Below are positions 51,970 through 61,037 of a stretch of 64,000 bases of DNA, in pieces. The stretch lies in NCBI GenBank assembly GCA_903900705.1, contig CAIUOG010000054.1, positions 49,267 to 113,266 on the forward strand. Direction: 5' to 3'. Below the pieces are notes generated by a model. It saw only the letters and a program-made list of their open reading frames with translations, had not been told where the DNA came from and made no database searches. Position numbers and translations under genes: made by a program. Positions within the stretch are counted from its first letter, which is position 1. The number at the start of each line of letters is the position of its first letter. The stretch is from an uncultured Acidobacteriia bacterium (GTDB lineage Bacteria > Acidobacteriota > Terriglobia > Bryobacterales > Bryobacteraceae).

Positions 51970-53796
51970 ATGAAGAAGCTCTTTTCCGTCCTGTCGTTTG
52001 GCATTTTGTTTGGCTCCTGCGCCGCGTTTGCGCAGCCACAGGCTGCGACTTTCGGTCCCGATTCCACGGTTCAGCCAGGAGTGCCGCAAGGCAGGCTGAC
52101 CAAAGGAGTGCTGCCGCCGGGAAAGATTTATCCGGGTGTGCCGCACGATTATCAGGTTTACGTATCGGCGAAGGTGGACGCGGCGAAACCCGCGCCTTAC
52201 ATGATCTTTCTGGATGGCAGCGGCTATGCGGGCAATGGCATGCGGATTCCGGTGGTGCTGGATAATCTGATCGCGAAGGGCGAAGTGCCTCCGATGGTGG
52301 CGATTTTCGTGAACCCCGGGGTGCTGCAGCCGGCAAAGCCGGAGACGCAGCTGGCGCGGTTCAGCCGGGACTGGGAGTACGACGACGTGCGCCCGAACTT
52401 CTCGCGCTTCCTGCTGGAAGAGCTGATTCCGGAAGTTGGCAAGACGGTGAAGCTTTCCACGAACCCGGATGATCATGCGATTGCCGGCACGAGCACGGGG
52501 GCGGTGGGAGCCTTCATGGCCGCCTGGTACCGACCCGATGTGTTCCACCGGGTGTTGTATCTGATCGGCACGTTTGTCGATATGCGGGGAGCGAATCAGG
52601 CGCCGTTCTGGATCCGAAAGCAGGAGCCGAAGCCGATTCGCGTGTTCCTGCAGGACGGCAGCGCGGATATCGACAGTTATGCGGGCAACTGGCCGCTGCA
52701 GAACCAGTCAATGAACGCGGCTCTGAACTTTCAGGGCTACGATCATAGATTCGACTATTACGAAGGGGAGGCGCACAGCACGCGGAAATCCTCTGAATTG
52801 ATGCCGGATATTCTGCGGTGGCTGTGGCGCGGGTACCCGTCGCCGATTACGCAGAGCACGCCGGAACTGGTGCCGGTACCGGCGGGACGGGGCGGCGCTG
52901 GACGGGGCGGCGCTGGACGGGGTCCGGCGCGCGGACCGATGTTCCGGCAGCCTGCTTACAACGTGGTCTCGCCGGAGAAGCAATGGGAAGAAGTCACGGG
53001 CGGGTACGGCGCGGCGGCGGCGGTGACGGTGAGCAAAAGCGGTGACGTCTATTTCGTGGATGCGAAGGCCAATAAGGTCTTCCGGATTGGCTCGGATGGA
53101 AAACCGGTGGTTTTCAAACAGAACGCGGGCGGCGCACGGGCGCTGCGTGGCGGGGCGGATGGCCGGGTTTATGCGATTCAGATGACGGGGCGGCGGATTG
53201 TGTCCTGGGGCGCGGACGGCGCCGAGAAGGTTGTCGCGACCAATGTGGACGGGTTTGACCTCGCGATGACCAACGATGGAAACATTTACTACACCGACCC
53301 CGTGCACAAGACGGTGGTGCTGGTGGACGCCAGGGGCCAGAAAAAGACGGTGTATTCGGGCGGAGGGATTGAAGCGCCGACGGCGCTGGCTCTGACTCCG
53401 GATCAGGCGTTCCTCAACGTGCAGGACGCGAAGACGCGCGAGCCATGGTCGTTCCAGGTACTGGCGGATGGCACGCTGACAAACGGAGCGCCGTTTTTCC
53501 GGATGGAGACATCCACGCAGAACTCACTGGATACGGCGCTGGAAATCGCGGTGGATAATTCGGGAAATATGTACCGCGGGACGCTTCTGGGGATTGAACT
53601 CGAAAGCGCCAGCGGGCGCATGGATATGATTCTGAATCCGCCGAAGTATGGCAGCGTGGTGAGCCACGTGGCGTTTGGCGGCACGGAACGGGACTGGCTC
53701 TATGCCGTGGAAGATGGACGCCTGTACCGGCGGCAGACGAAGCGTAAGGGTTCGGTGGCGTGGGAGCCGGTGAAGCCTCCGCAGCCCTCGTTATAA
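51970..53796 (+). CDS. exported esterase fused to a six-bladed propeller (Fes/SMP-30 like)
   Basis: 608 residues. A signal peptide (F-S-V-L-S-F-G-I-L-F-G-S-C-A-A-F-A) precedes a putative alpha/beta hydrolase domain (residues 40-300) with nucleophile motif A-G-T-S-T-G-A near 165 and the acid/His partner region Y-Y-E-G-E-A-H-S near 259. This is the pattern of enterochelin/feruloyl esterases. A repetitive Gly-Arg linker separates it from a C-terminal SMP-30/gluconolactonase-type propeller (V-D-N-S-G-N-M-Y-R-G near 520). The ATG at 51970 is preferred to a GTG one codon earlier. Tandem fusion of the two folds is seen in Acidobacteria; the substrate is unknown. Confidence 0.8.
   Translation: MKKLFSVLSFGILFGSCAAFAQPQAATFGPDSTVQPGVPQGRLTKGVLPPGKIYPGVPHDYQVYVSAKVDAAKPAPYMIFLDGSGYAGNGMRIPVVLDNLIAKGEVPPMVAIFVNPGVLQPAKPETQLARFSRDWEYDDVRPNFSRFLLEELIPEVGKTVKLSTNPDDHAIAGTSTGAVGAFMAAWYRPDVFHRVLYLIGTFVDMRGANQAPFWIRKQEPKPIRVFLQDGSADIDSYAGNWPLQNQSMNAALNFQGYDHRFDYYEGEAHSTRKSSELMPDILRWLWRGYPSPITQSTPELVPVPAGRGGAGRGGAGRGPARGPMFRQPAYNVVSPEKQWEEVTGGYGAAAAVTVSKSGDVYFVDAKANKVFRIGSDGKPVVFKQNAGGARALRGGADGRVYAIQMTGRRIVSWGADGAEKVVATNVDGFDLAMTNDGNIYYTDPVHKTVVLVDARGQKKTVYSGGGIEAPTALALTPDQAFLNVQDAKTREPWSFQVLADGTLTNGAPFFRMETSTQNSLDTALEIAVDNSGNMYRGTLLGIELESASGRMDMILNPPKYGSVVSHVAFGGTERDWLYAVEDGRLYRRQTKRKGSVAWEPVKPPQPSL
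52886..52922 (+). repeat. 15-base tandem repeat in a protein linker
   Basis: GACGGGGCGGCGCTG occurs at 52886-52900 and 52901-52915, then a partial third copy. It codes the Gly-Arg-Gly-Gly-Ala linker between the esterase and propeller domains. Slippage could change linker length. Confidence 0.75.
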
Positions 53797-53988
53797 GTGG
53801 GCCGGAGTACCCGGGCGTGGAAGGCCAGACCGGAGCAATCACGGTGCTTCGCAGAAGTGTTCGAAAACGGCCGGAGCGTGGTTTTTGTGGATGAAAACCG
53901 GGTGTTTTGGAGTACTATCCTGATAAGACGCATGGCGCAGCAGGAATTATTCGCATCAAAAGCCGTGTCACCGAACAGGAGGAATACA

Positions 53989-55653
53989 TTGAGACTCGTT
54001 ACCCGATTGGCTCTTAGCCTGGGACTTACCGCCGCCGCCGCAATGGCGCAGCCGGCACCCGCCGCCGTTGTAAATCCGGCCAGCAATATACCGGCAGGCC
54101 TGCCGAATGCCGGAATTGCGCAGGGCTCTATTTTTGTCGTCTATGGAACCGGGATGGGGCCGGGCGCGATTGCTCAGCCTTCGGCGCTGCCTCTGCCGCC
54201 CTCGCTGGGCGGCACCTCGATCAGCGTCACGGTGAACGGCACCGCAGTGACCGCGCCGATGATTTACAGCCTGGCGTCGCAGGTGGCGGCTGTGCTGCCC
54301 TCGAATACGCCGACGGGCACCGGGACCCTGACGGTGACATACAACGGCGCGAGCGGCTCGACGCCGATCACGGTAGTGCAATCGAATTTCGGAATTTCGA
54401 CGGTCAATCAATCAGGCGTTGGCGCGGGCGTGGTGACCACTCCCGGGTACCAGTTGATTACGGGCACAAACCCCGCGAAGCCCGGCGACACCGTGGTGCT
54501 GTGGGGCACGGGGCTGGGGCCGATTAACGGCAGCGACGCTTCTCTGCCCAGCGGTGGCGATCTGGGGACTCCGATCACCATCTACGTTGGCAGCGCGACC
54601 GCCAAGGTGGTTTACCGCGGCCGTTCCGGCGCGCCGGGGCTGGACCAGATCAACTTCGTGATTCCCTCCGGCGTGACGGGCTGCGCGGTGTCGCTCGCTC
54701 TGGTGACGCAGGGAGCTTCGGCGGCGACGGCGAGCAATACGACGACGATCCCGATCTCCGCGGACGGCGGCCCGTGTTCGGATGCCAACGGCATTTCGCT
54801 CTCCGGCCTCACGGGGGCTCTCTCGAAGGGGTCGGTGGCGATCGGCACGATCGGACTGTTCCAGTCGAGTTCGACGATCTCGATCTCGATTCCGGGCGCG
54901 CCGACGTTCAACCAGACGGTAACGGCGTCGGGCGCATCGGCTTCGTTCTTCCGCTACAGCGCCTCGCAGTTTACGCAGAATGCCGGGAGCATCTCGACGT
55001 CGGCATCGGTGGGCAGTTGCACGGTGACGACGTTGCGGGGCTCTCCGTCTGCTGGTTCCAGCATTCCGGCAGCCGCTACCTATACAGGACTGGACGCGGG
55101 CAGCTCGATTTCGCTGAACCTGCCCTCGGGTTCCGCCGTGAGCCTGACCGGGGTACAGGCCGCGGGCAAGGGCATTTATTCGTGGAGTTCGCAGGCCGCG
55201 CTGCCCGCCGGAGTTTACAAGGCGAGCGGCCCGGGGGGAGCGGACGTGGGCGCCTTCACGGCGAGTCTGAACTTCGGGCAGCCGCTGAACTGGACGAACC
55301 AGTCCGCCCTGGTGGCCTCCGGAGTGAATCGCGCCAAGCCGTTGCAGGTGACGTGGACGGGTGGAGACCCGGCCGGGTTTGTGGAAATCTACGGCTATTC
55401 GACGATGGTGACGTCGGGCAATAACAGCCTGGGCGCACTTTTCACCTGCATTGCACCGGCGGGACCGGGGAGTTTCCAGATTCCGCCGCCCGTGCTGCTT
55501 TCGCTGCCGGCGAGTTCCGTGACGAGCGGGATTCCGACCGGCTTCCTTGGTGTGGGCAGCGTGGCGACGCCTGTGCTGTTCAATGCGCCAGGGCTTGACC
55601 TGGGCGTGATGTCGGCCAGCAGTGTGGCCGGTTCGCTGGTTGCTTTTCAGTAG
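53989..55653 (+). CDS. TIGR03437-family exported protein
   Basis: A protein of about 554 residues with a signal peptide (L-A-L-S-L-G-L-T-A-A-A-A-M-A) and an Ig-like C-terminal module family known from Solibacter (TIGR03437). Visible family patterns are V-N-P-A-S near residue 24, G-S-I-F-V-V-Y-G-T-G-M-G-P, V-V-L-W-G-T-G-L-G-P and G-L-D-Q-I-N-F-V-I-P. It is Ser/Thr/Gly-rich, as surface-exposed proteins are, and probably extracellular. The TTG at 53989 follows AGGAGG; the open frame continues upstream without a ribosome site. The 192 bases before it show no other gene. Confidence 0.85.
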   Translation: MRLVTRLALSLGLTAAAAMAQPAPAAVVNPASNIPAGLPNAGIAQGSIFVVYGTGMGPGAIAQPSALPLPPSLGGTSISVTVNGTAVTAPMIYSLASQVAAVLPSNTPTGTGTLTVTYNGASGSTPITVVQSNFGISTVNQSGVGAGVVTTPGYQLITGTNPAKPGDTVVLWGTGLGPINGSDASLPSGGDLGTPITIYVGSATAKVVYRGRSGAPGLDQINFVIPSGVTGCAVSLALVTQGASAATASNTTTIPISADGGPCSDANGISLSGLTGALSKGSVAIGTIGLFQSSSTISISIPGAPTFNQTVTASGASASFFRYSASQFTQNAGSISTSASVGSCTVTTLRGSPSAGSSIPAAATYTGLDAGSSISLNLPSGSAVSLTGVQAAGKGIYSWSSQAALPAGVYKASGPGGADVGAFTASLNFGQPLNWTNQSALVASGVNRAKPLQVTWTGGDPAGFVEIYGYSTMVTSGNNSLGALFTCIAPAGPGSFQIPPPVLLSLPASSVTSGIPTGFLGVGSVATPVLFNAPGLDLGVMSASSVAGSLVAFQ

Positions 55654-55666
55654 GCGGAATTCGCCG

Positions 55667-58048
55667 TTATCCGTGGCTGAGAAGGAATGAGACGCGGCCG
55701 TTCAGGGCCTCCGGGGAGAAGGGCTTTTCGAGTAGTTCGATATCCGATTCGAGCGAGCCGTGTTTTGCGAGGACCTCGGCCGGGTGGCCGGAAATGAACA
55801 GTACTTTGAGGGCCGGAGCATGGTGGCGAAGCTGTTCCACCAGTTCCGGCCCGCTGAGTCCGGGCATACTGACGTCGGTAATCAGGAGTTCGAATTCCGG
55901 AGACAGCCGAAGCGCCTCATCGGCGCCAGCGGCCACAGTGACCTGATAGCCGCTGGTTTCGAGGACCGTGCAGAGAAAGGTTCGAACAGCCTCCAGATCT
56001 TCCACCACCAGGATTCTTGCGGCGTGGCTTGTGACCGGATGGGCGGCCACCGGCTTCGATTCCGCGGGCGGTTCCAGCGTGCGCGGGAACCGGATGTGGA
56101 AGATGGCGCCTTTACCGGGGCTGCTTTCCACGTCTATGGAGCCATGGTTCTGCCGCACAATCCCATAGACCGTGGCCAGCCCGAGACCGGTGCCGCTCCC
56201 CTGCGGCTTGGTGGTAAAGAAGGGTTCAAACAGGTGGTGGAGCGTTTCGGCGGTCATGCCACCGCCGGTATCGGAAATCCGCAGGAGGACGTTGCCGCCG
56301 GAAGACTCCGCATTACAGGTTTCGATCGAGGTTTCGATGGTGAAACGGCCGCCGCGCGGCATGGCATCGCGGGAATTGGCGGCGAGGTTCATGACGATCT
56401 GCTGGAGTTGCGTGCGATCCGCGAGGATTCCGGACTGTCCGGGGTCGAGCCGGGTGACGAGTTCCACGTTGTCGCCGAGCAGGCTGTGAAGGAGCCCATC
56501 CATCTCGCGGATCAGGACGTTCAGGTCTGTGCTGACCGGATTGCGGACCTGTTTCCGGCTGAAAGCGAGTAACTGCCGGGTCAGCGAAGCGGCTGTTTCA
56601 CCGGCTTTGCTGATGGAGGCAAGAGGAGAGAGGATGGCCGGCGGAAGATCACTGCGCCGGGAGATGAGCGTGGCATAGCCATTGATGACAGTGAGCAGGT
56701 TATTGAAATCGTGGGCCACGCCGCCGGCGAGACGCCCGATGGATTCCATCTTCTGAGACTGTGCGAATTCGAGTTCGAGATGCTTGCGGGCTTCGACCGC
56801 CCGCACACTCTCCGTGACGTCGCGAACCGTCACGACGGCAAAGGAGGCCTTCCCTTTGGCGTCGTGAATGAGAGTTCCGGAGATCTCAGCGACGCGTTCC
56901 GGCTTGCCGGCTTCGAGGACGCGAATCCGTTCCTGCCGGAGGTTCTCGCCCTTCAGAATGCGGGGCAGAGGCCGGTCTTCGAGGGGAATCGTAACGCCAT
57001 CCAGCGTTGTGGCTTCCACGGAGGCGATGTAAGTCAGAAAGTTCTGCCCCTGAACTCCGGCCACATAGTGCCCGGACTGGTTGGTGTAGACAAAGTTTCC
57101 GGCGGGGTCCAGCAGCATGACCCGGTCACCGAAGTTATCGAGTACGGAACGCAGACGGGCCACCACCGCCGCCAGATCCTGCCGGGCCCGGCGCTGCCAG
57201 AACCAGAATGCGATGACCGCGAGGGAGGCCAGAGCCGCGATCAGGAGAGCGATCCAGCGCAGTTGTACTTCGTGTTGTTTTCGGAGGAGTTCAGCGATGA
57301 GGGTCGCCTGCGGGGAGGCGACCGGAATCCAGCGGGCGGCGATCAGGGCGAGGGTGCCGTCGACAGTCAGTTCATCGATGCGGCGGCGAAGGCGCTCCGC
57401 GACAACGGCGGCGGCTTTGCGCGCCACGATCCGATACTCGCGGTGGACCGGGATGTCGATGACCCGAAGGCTGATGTCGCGGCACTCTCCCGAGAGGCCG
57501 AGCAGAAGTTCACGGAGAAAGATGTTCTGGATGATGGCGGCGTCGGCGCGACCGGCGCACACCTGCCCGGTATTCCAGCGGGCATTAGGGCCCCGGTTCA
57601 GCAGCGCTCGCGGGTAACCGGCCTTGATGGAAGGGAGTGATGCCTCCACCACTGCGAGACGGCGGCCATCGAGATCGTCCGCGGAACGAAGTGGTGATGA
57701 GACCGGCAGCACGGCCACCATTTCGCTCCACCACCAGGGTTTCGAGATGTAGAACTCGCGCAGTCGTTCCGGCGTTAAGGCGCCTCCCGGGATTATATCG
57801 ATGGAACCTTCGCGGAGGCCCAGATCATTGCTGCCGCGGTCGATTGAAGAGACAAAGCTGAGACGGAGGCCTTCACGGCGAGCCGCCTGCTCAAACACAT
57901 CCACGGCAAAGCCGTCGAAATGGCCGTGCGCATCCTGAAATTCCATGGGCGAGGCATTGCCCACACCCACCCGAATTGGAGGAGAATCCGCCCCAAACAG
58001 AGGAACGAGGCAAAGCAGAGAAACCGTCAGGCGGGAACGCTTCGCCAT
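55667..58048 (-). CDS. hybrid histidine kinase with a periplasmic solute-binding sensor
   Basis: 793 residues. After a signal peptide (residues 1-20) comes a type 3 solute-binding domain to about residue 255 (G-F-A-V-D-V-F-E-Q near 45), then one membrane segment near 261-287. A PAS domain (about 300-425) leads to HisKA with the phospho-acceptor His in V-A-H-D-F-N-N near 446. HATPase follows with D-T-G-G-G and G-T-G-L-G-L-A. A receiver domain from 675 carries I-T-D-V-S-M-P-G near 727 with the phospho-acceptor Asp. It senses a periplasmic small molecule. No cognate output gene adjoins it. Confidence 0.9.
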   Translation of the reverse strand: MAKRSRLTVSLLCLVPLFGADSPPIRVGVGNASPMEFQDAHGHFDGFAVDVFEQAARREGLRLSFVSSIDRGSNDLGLREGSIDIIPGGALTPERLREFYISKPWWWSEMVAVLPVSSPLRSADDLDGRRLAVVEASLPSIKAGYPRALLNRGPNARWNTGQVCAGRADAAIIQNIFLRELLLGLSGECRDISLRVIDIPVHREYRIVARKAAAVVAERLRRRIDELTVDGTLALIAARWIPVASPQATLIAELLRKQHEVQLRWIALLIAALASLAVIAFWFWQRRARQDLAAVVARLRSVLDNFGDRVMLLDPAGNFVYTNQSGHYVAGVQGQNFLTYIASVEATTLDGVTIPLEDRPLPRILKGENLRQERIRVLEAGKPERVAEISGTLIHDAKGKASFAVVTVRDVTESVRAVEARKHLELEFAQSQKMESIGRLAGGVAHDFNNLLTVINGYATLISRRSDLPPAILSPLASISKAGETAASLTRQLLAFSRKQVRNPVSTDLNVLIREMDGLLHSLLGDNVELVTRLDPGQSGILADRTQLQQIVMNLAANSRDAMPRGGRFTIETSIETCNAESSGGNVLLRISDTGGGMTAETLHHLFEPFFTTKPQGSGTGLGLATVYGIVRQNHGSIDVESSPGKGAIFHIRFPRTLEPPAESKPVAAHPVTSHAARILVVEDLEAVRTFLCTVLETSGYQVTVAAGADEALRLSPEFELLITDVSMPGLSGPELVEQLRHHAPALKVLFISGHPAEVLAKHGSLESDIELLEKPFSPEALNGRVSFLLSHG

Positions 58049-58162
58049 CTGGAAAAATTGTAGCGCTTTTCACGCCCGGCGACGGCGAGGCTTACATTCT
58101 GCTAACTAATTACAGCAACGCCTGACAGAACTTCCGGCAGAAACCGGCCCGACAGAAGCCGG

Positions 58163-58969
58163 TCACAGAGGGGGCATGGGGTGCGGGATGTTACCGTCGA
58201 AGATTTGCCGGAAAGTGCCGAGCAGTTCTTCGTGAATGAGGCCGTTGTCCGTCAACATATGCGGGGAACGCAGATGGTGAGGGCCACCGAACATATCGGT
58301 ACAGACGCCGCCCGCTTCTTCCACCAGCAGGATTCCGGCGGCCATATCCCAGGGGCTCAGGCCGATTTCCCAGAAACCATCGAGCCGCCCGGCGGCAACC
58401 CATGCAAGATCGATCGCGGCGGAACCGCCGCGGCGAACGCCGTGGGCGGTCATGGCGAGTTCGTGAAAGAAGTGAATGTTCGGGTTGGTGTGCCGGTTGT
58501 GATTCGGGAAACCGGTACACATGAGCGAGTCTTTGACGGTGGCGGCCTTCGAAACGTGAATGCGGCGGCCATTGAGGAAGGTCCCGGAACCCCGTTCGGC
58601 GGAGAAAAGTTCATTGCGGGTGGGATCGAACACCACGCCCGCGATGAGTTCCCCGGCCTTTTCGAGCGCCAGCGTGACGTTCCAGACGGGAAAGCCGTGG
58701 GCGAAGTTGGTGGTGCCGTCGAGGGGGTCGACATACCAGCGGTAATCGGACGGGCTTTCATGACCGCCACCCTCTTCGGCGACAATGCCGTGATCCGGGA
58801 AGTGCTGTTTCAGGCGTTCGACGACGAGCTTTTCCGAGGCGCGGTCGGCTTCGGTGACGAGGTCAAACTCTCCCTTCATTTCAAAGCGGACGCGGCGCTC
58901 AAAGTAGTAGCGGAGCAGACTGCCGGCTTCATGGGCGATATCGACCGCCGTTTCCACAAAAGATGTCAT
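58163..58969 (-). CDS. inositol monophosphatase family protein (SuhB-like)
   Basis: A 268-residue Mg2+/Li+-sensitive phosphatase. Metal ligands are E-E-G-G-G-H near residue 65, the signature W-Y-V-D-P-L-D-G-T-T-N-F near 77, and the C-terminal W-D-M-A-A-G-I-L-L-V-E-E-A-G-G near 203. It would dephosphorylate inositol 1-phosphate or related sugar phosphates; SuhB members can also act with RNA polymerase. It is second in a run of minus-strand genes after the Hfq-like gene, 36 bases apart. Confidence 0.9.
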   Translation of the reverse strand: MTSFVETAVDIAHEAGSLLRYYFERRVRFEMKGEFDLVTEADRASEKLVVERLKQHFPDHGIVAEEGGGHESPSDYRWYVDPLDGTTNFAHGFPVWNVTLALEKAGELIAGVVFDPTRNELFSAERGSGTFLNGRRIHVSKAATVKDSLMCTGFPNHNRHTNPNIHFFHELAMTAHGVRRGGSAAIDLAWVAAGRLDGFWEIGLSPWDMAAGILLVEEAGGVCTDMFGGPHHLRSPHMLTDNGLIHEELLGTFRQIFDGNIPHPMPPL

Positions 58970-59005
58970 GAGAGGGGGCCTTTTTCGGTGATTTGGCTAA
59001 GCTGA

Positions 59006-59251
59006 CTAAACCCGGCTGCCGATTTCGAACAGGTACTTAATATCGTGCTTAAAAATAAAAAGATTGGGCAGACCCGTGCGGGTGATGCGGATGAAGCGCT
59101 GGTCGTAGTACTCGACCACGCCTTCCACGGTCTCATTGTCACTGAGTTTGACGCGCACCGGCGTCTTGTGCTCGATGAGCTGCTTCAGGTACTTGATCTC
59201 TTCAAACGTCTGCTCCGGCGGACGCGCGCTTTTTGCCTTACTTTCGGCCAC
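59006..59251 (-). CDS. Hfq/Sm-like RNA chaperone
   Basis: 81 residues. The two Sm motifs are V-R-V-K-L-S-D-N-E-T-V-E-G-V-V-E-Y-Y-D near residues 31-50, and F-I-F-K-H-D-I-K-Y-L near 64-74, where Hfq has Y-K-H-A-I. The preceding helix carries L-K-Q-L-I. The K-H pair is kept, so the proximal RNA pocket may be intact; the rest is divergent from proteobacterial Hfq. It probably forms a hexamer binding small RNAs. It is followed closely by suhB-like and preceded by the VWA gene (18-base gap). Confidence 0.78.
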   Translation of the reverse strand: MAESKAKSARPPEQTFEEIKYLKQLIEHKTPVRVKLSDNETVEGVVEYYDQRFIRITRTGLPNLFIFKHDIKYLFEIGSRV

Positions 59252-59269
59252 GATATTCTTCCTGCGATC

Positions 59270-60301
59270 CTATTCTGGATAATCTTTGCCGGTTTTTGAA
59301 GATTTCGTGGCAGGCAGAGGTTTCCGCCTGGTCATGGTCTCATCTCCCGGCTCGACAGTGATACGCCCCGGAGTGGTGGTCCGGGTCGTTGTCTCCTGCC
59401 TTGCCTCTCCATAGTATCCACTGCGCGCGATTACGTGAAGGGCGGGGTCACGAACGGTGACCTGCAGGGCGTGAAAGCGGTCCTTTGTGAGGGGGACGTC
59501 TTTGGGATAGAAGCCGAGGAGGTACTGGGTGCGAAGGTCGCGAATGATCTGGTCGAAGGCCTTGTCCATCTCCGCGCCGAGGCTGGGCTGGAAGACGCGG
59601 CCGCCAGTGCGCTGGGCCATGGTGGTGAGGGCGTTTTCGCCACCGGTATTTCGTCCGGCATCGTTGGTGATGGGAACCACGAGGATGGGATAGATGACGG
59701 CGTCCGCCAGTTGGGCAGCTTCCACGGCGCGCTGAAAATCGGTGTGACTGGTGGTGTCCCCGCCATCGGTGACGACGACGAGGATCTTGCGGCCCTGGCG
59801 GTCTTCGATATCCCGGCTGGCCAGAAGAACGGCATCGTAGAGCGAAGTGCCTGCCTCGCCGCGGAGCGCCTTGAGGGAACGTTCGAGCGCCGGGGTGTTG
59901 CGGGTGAAGCCGTTCTGTTTCACCACCTGGTAATTGAAGCTGTAGAGGCCCACCGCGTCTGCAGGGTTGCCCTCTTTGAGCAGCGCGCGGACGAAGCGCG
60001 AGACCGAATCGGTCTCGTAGCGCAGGTCCTTGGCGGTGGAACCGCTGTTATCGATGAGGATGGCGACGGACAGAGGCTGGTCGGTCTGACGCTCGAAGAC
60101 GGAGATCTGCTGGAGAGCGCCGTTATCGCGGATCTCGAAATCCGCCTTTTCCGCCGAACCAACGAGCGCGCCGGAGCGGTCTTTCACGTTGGCGAGAATG
60201 CGCACGAGGCGCACGTCGACGCGAATGGTCGGTTCTTCCTGGGCGAGAAGAGGAAACGCGAGACTGACGAGACTAAGAACCAGCGCGAGGCGCGTTCTCA
60301 T
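59270..60301 (-). CDS. exported VWA-domain protein (TIGR03436 family)
   Basis: 343 residues with a signal peptide (L-A-L-V-L-S-L-V-S-L-A-F-P-L-L-A-Q). The VWA domain from about residue 75 has an intact metal site I-D-N-S-G-S-T and the second-loop T-D-G-G-D-T near 178. The N-terminal V-D-V-R-L-V-R-I-L-A-N-V-K-D-R-S-G is the TIGR03436 family region. These proteins are acidobacterial, probably envelope adhesion or assembly factors. The start overlaps the MoaD-MoaE gene by 29 bases. Confidence 0.85.
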   Translation of the reverse strand: MRTRLALVLSLVSLAFPLLAQEEPTIRVDVRLVRILANVKDRSGALVGSAEKADFEIRDNGALQQISVFERQTDQPLSVAILIDNSGSTAKDLRYETDSVSRFVRALLKEGNPADAVGLYSFNYQVVKQNGFTRNTPALERSLKALRGEAGTSLYDAVLLASRDIEDRQGRKILVVVTDGGDTTSHTDFQRAVEAAQLADAVIYPILVVPITNDAGRNTGGENALTTMAQRTGGRVFQPSLGAEMDKAFDQIIRDLRTQYLLGFYPKDVPLTKDRFHALQVTVRDPALHVIARSGYYGEARQETTTRTTTPGRITVEPGDETMTRRKPLPATKSSKTGKDYPE

Positions 60302-60989
60302 CCCAGTCTCCTTCCACCCAGATCTCTCCATCGGCGAAGAATTCCTTCTTCCAGATGGGCACCACTTTCTTGAGCCGGTCGATGGTGGCAAGCGCGGCCT
60401 CGAAGGCGGCGCGGCGGTGCGGCGAGGTCACAATGATGAGCACGCTGGCCTCGCCGATTTCGAGAAGCCCCAGACGGTGCAGAATGGCGATGCGGCTGAC
60501 GGAGAATTCGCTCACCACGGCGCGGCCGAGTTCCGCCATTTTGCGAATGGCCATCGCTTCGTAACAGGTGTAGTCCAGGCGTAAGGTTGTCCGTCCCTGT
60601 GTATTGTTACGGACCACACCGTGGAAGGTTACAAGGGCGCCGTCAGAACCCTGGAGCAGGCGCTGCTCGGCATGGCGGGGATCGATGGGATCGTGCGTGA
60701 GCAGAAACCAGTGCCCTTCGGGATCGACAATTTCGTGAACAGGCGCCCCGCCGGAGACGGGCGGGAGCAAGGCCACTTCGTCGCCATCCGCGAGGGGTTC
60801 CGAGCCGGGAGCGAATTCCTGATTGCGGGCGAGGACAGTGCTTCCGGCGAGGCCGGCGAGGCGTGGATAGAGGGTGGCGTAGTGGTCGAAGACGTGTTTG
60901 ACGGTTGCGCCTTCGGGGAGTTCGAGGCGGGCTTCGGCGTGCCCGCAGATATCCTTCAACTGCCCGAAAAACAGTACTTTAATCTGCAT
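60273..60989 (-). CDS. MoaD-MoaE fusion, molybdopterin synthase
   Basis: 238 residues. Residues 1 to about 80 are MoaD, ending in L-P-P-V-S-G-G; the rest is MoaE (H-G-V-V-R-N-N-T-Q-G near 125, Y-T-C-Y-E-A-M-A near 141, S-P-H-R-R-A-A near 189, P-I-W-K-K-E near 212). Molybdopterin synthase needs the MoaD Gly-Gly tail free for a thiocarboxylate. A fused form therefore needs cleavage after Gly-Gly, as reported for mycobacterial MoaX, or another arrangement. Both halves look complete. Next to it are VWA and Hfq-like genes, not other moa genes. Confidence 0.88.
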   Translation of the reverse strand: MQIKVLFFGQLKDICGHAEARLELPEGATVKHVFDHYATLYPRLAGLAGSTVLARNQEFAPGSEPLADGDEVALLPPVSGGAPVHEIVDPEGHWFLLTHDPIDPRHAEQRLLQGSDGALVTFHGVVRNNTQGRTTLRLDYTCYEAMAIRKMAELGRAVVSEFSVSRIAILHRLGLLEIGEASVLIIVTSPHRRAAFEAALATIDRLKKVVPIWKKEFFADGEIWVEGDWDENAPRAGS

Positions 60990-61037
60990 TCTTCCCCGAG
61001 ATTGGCCTACTGGAAGCTTAACAAACCGACGTGAAGT

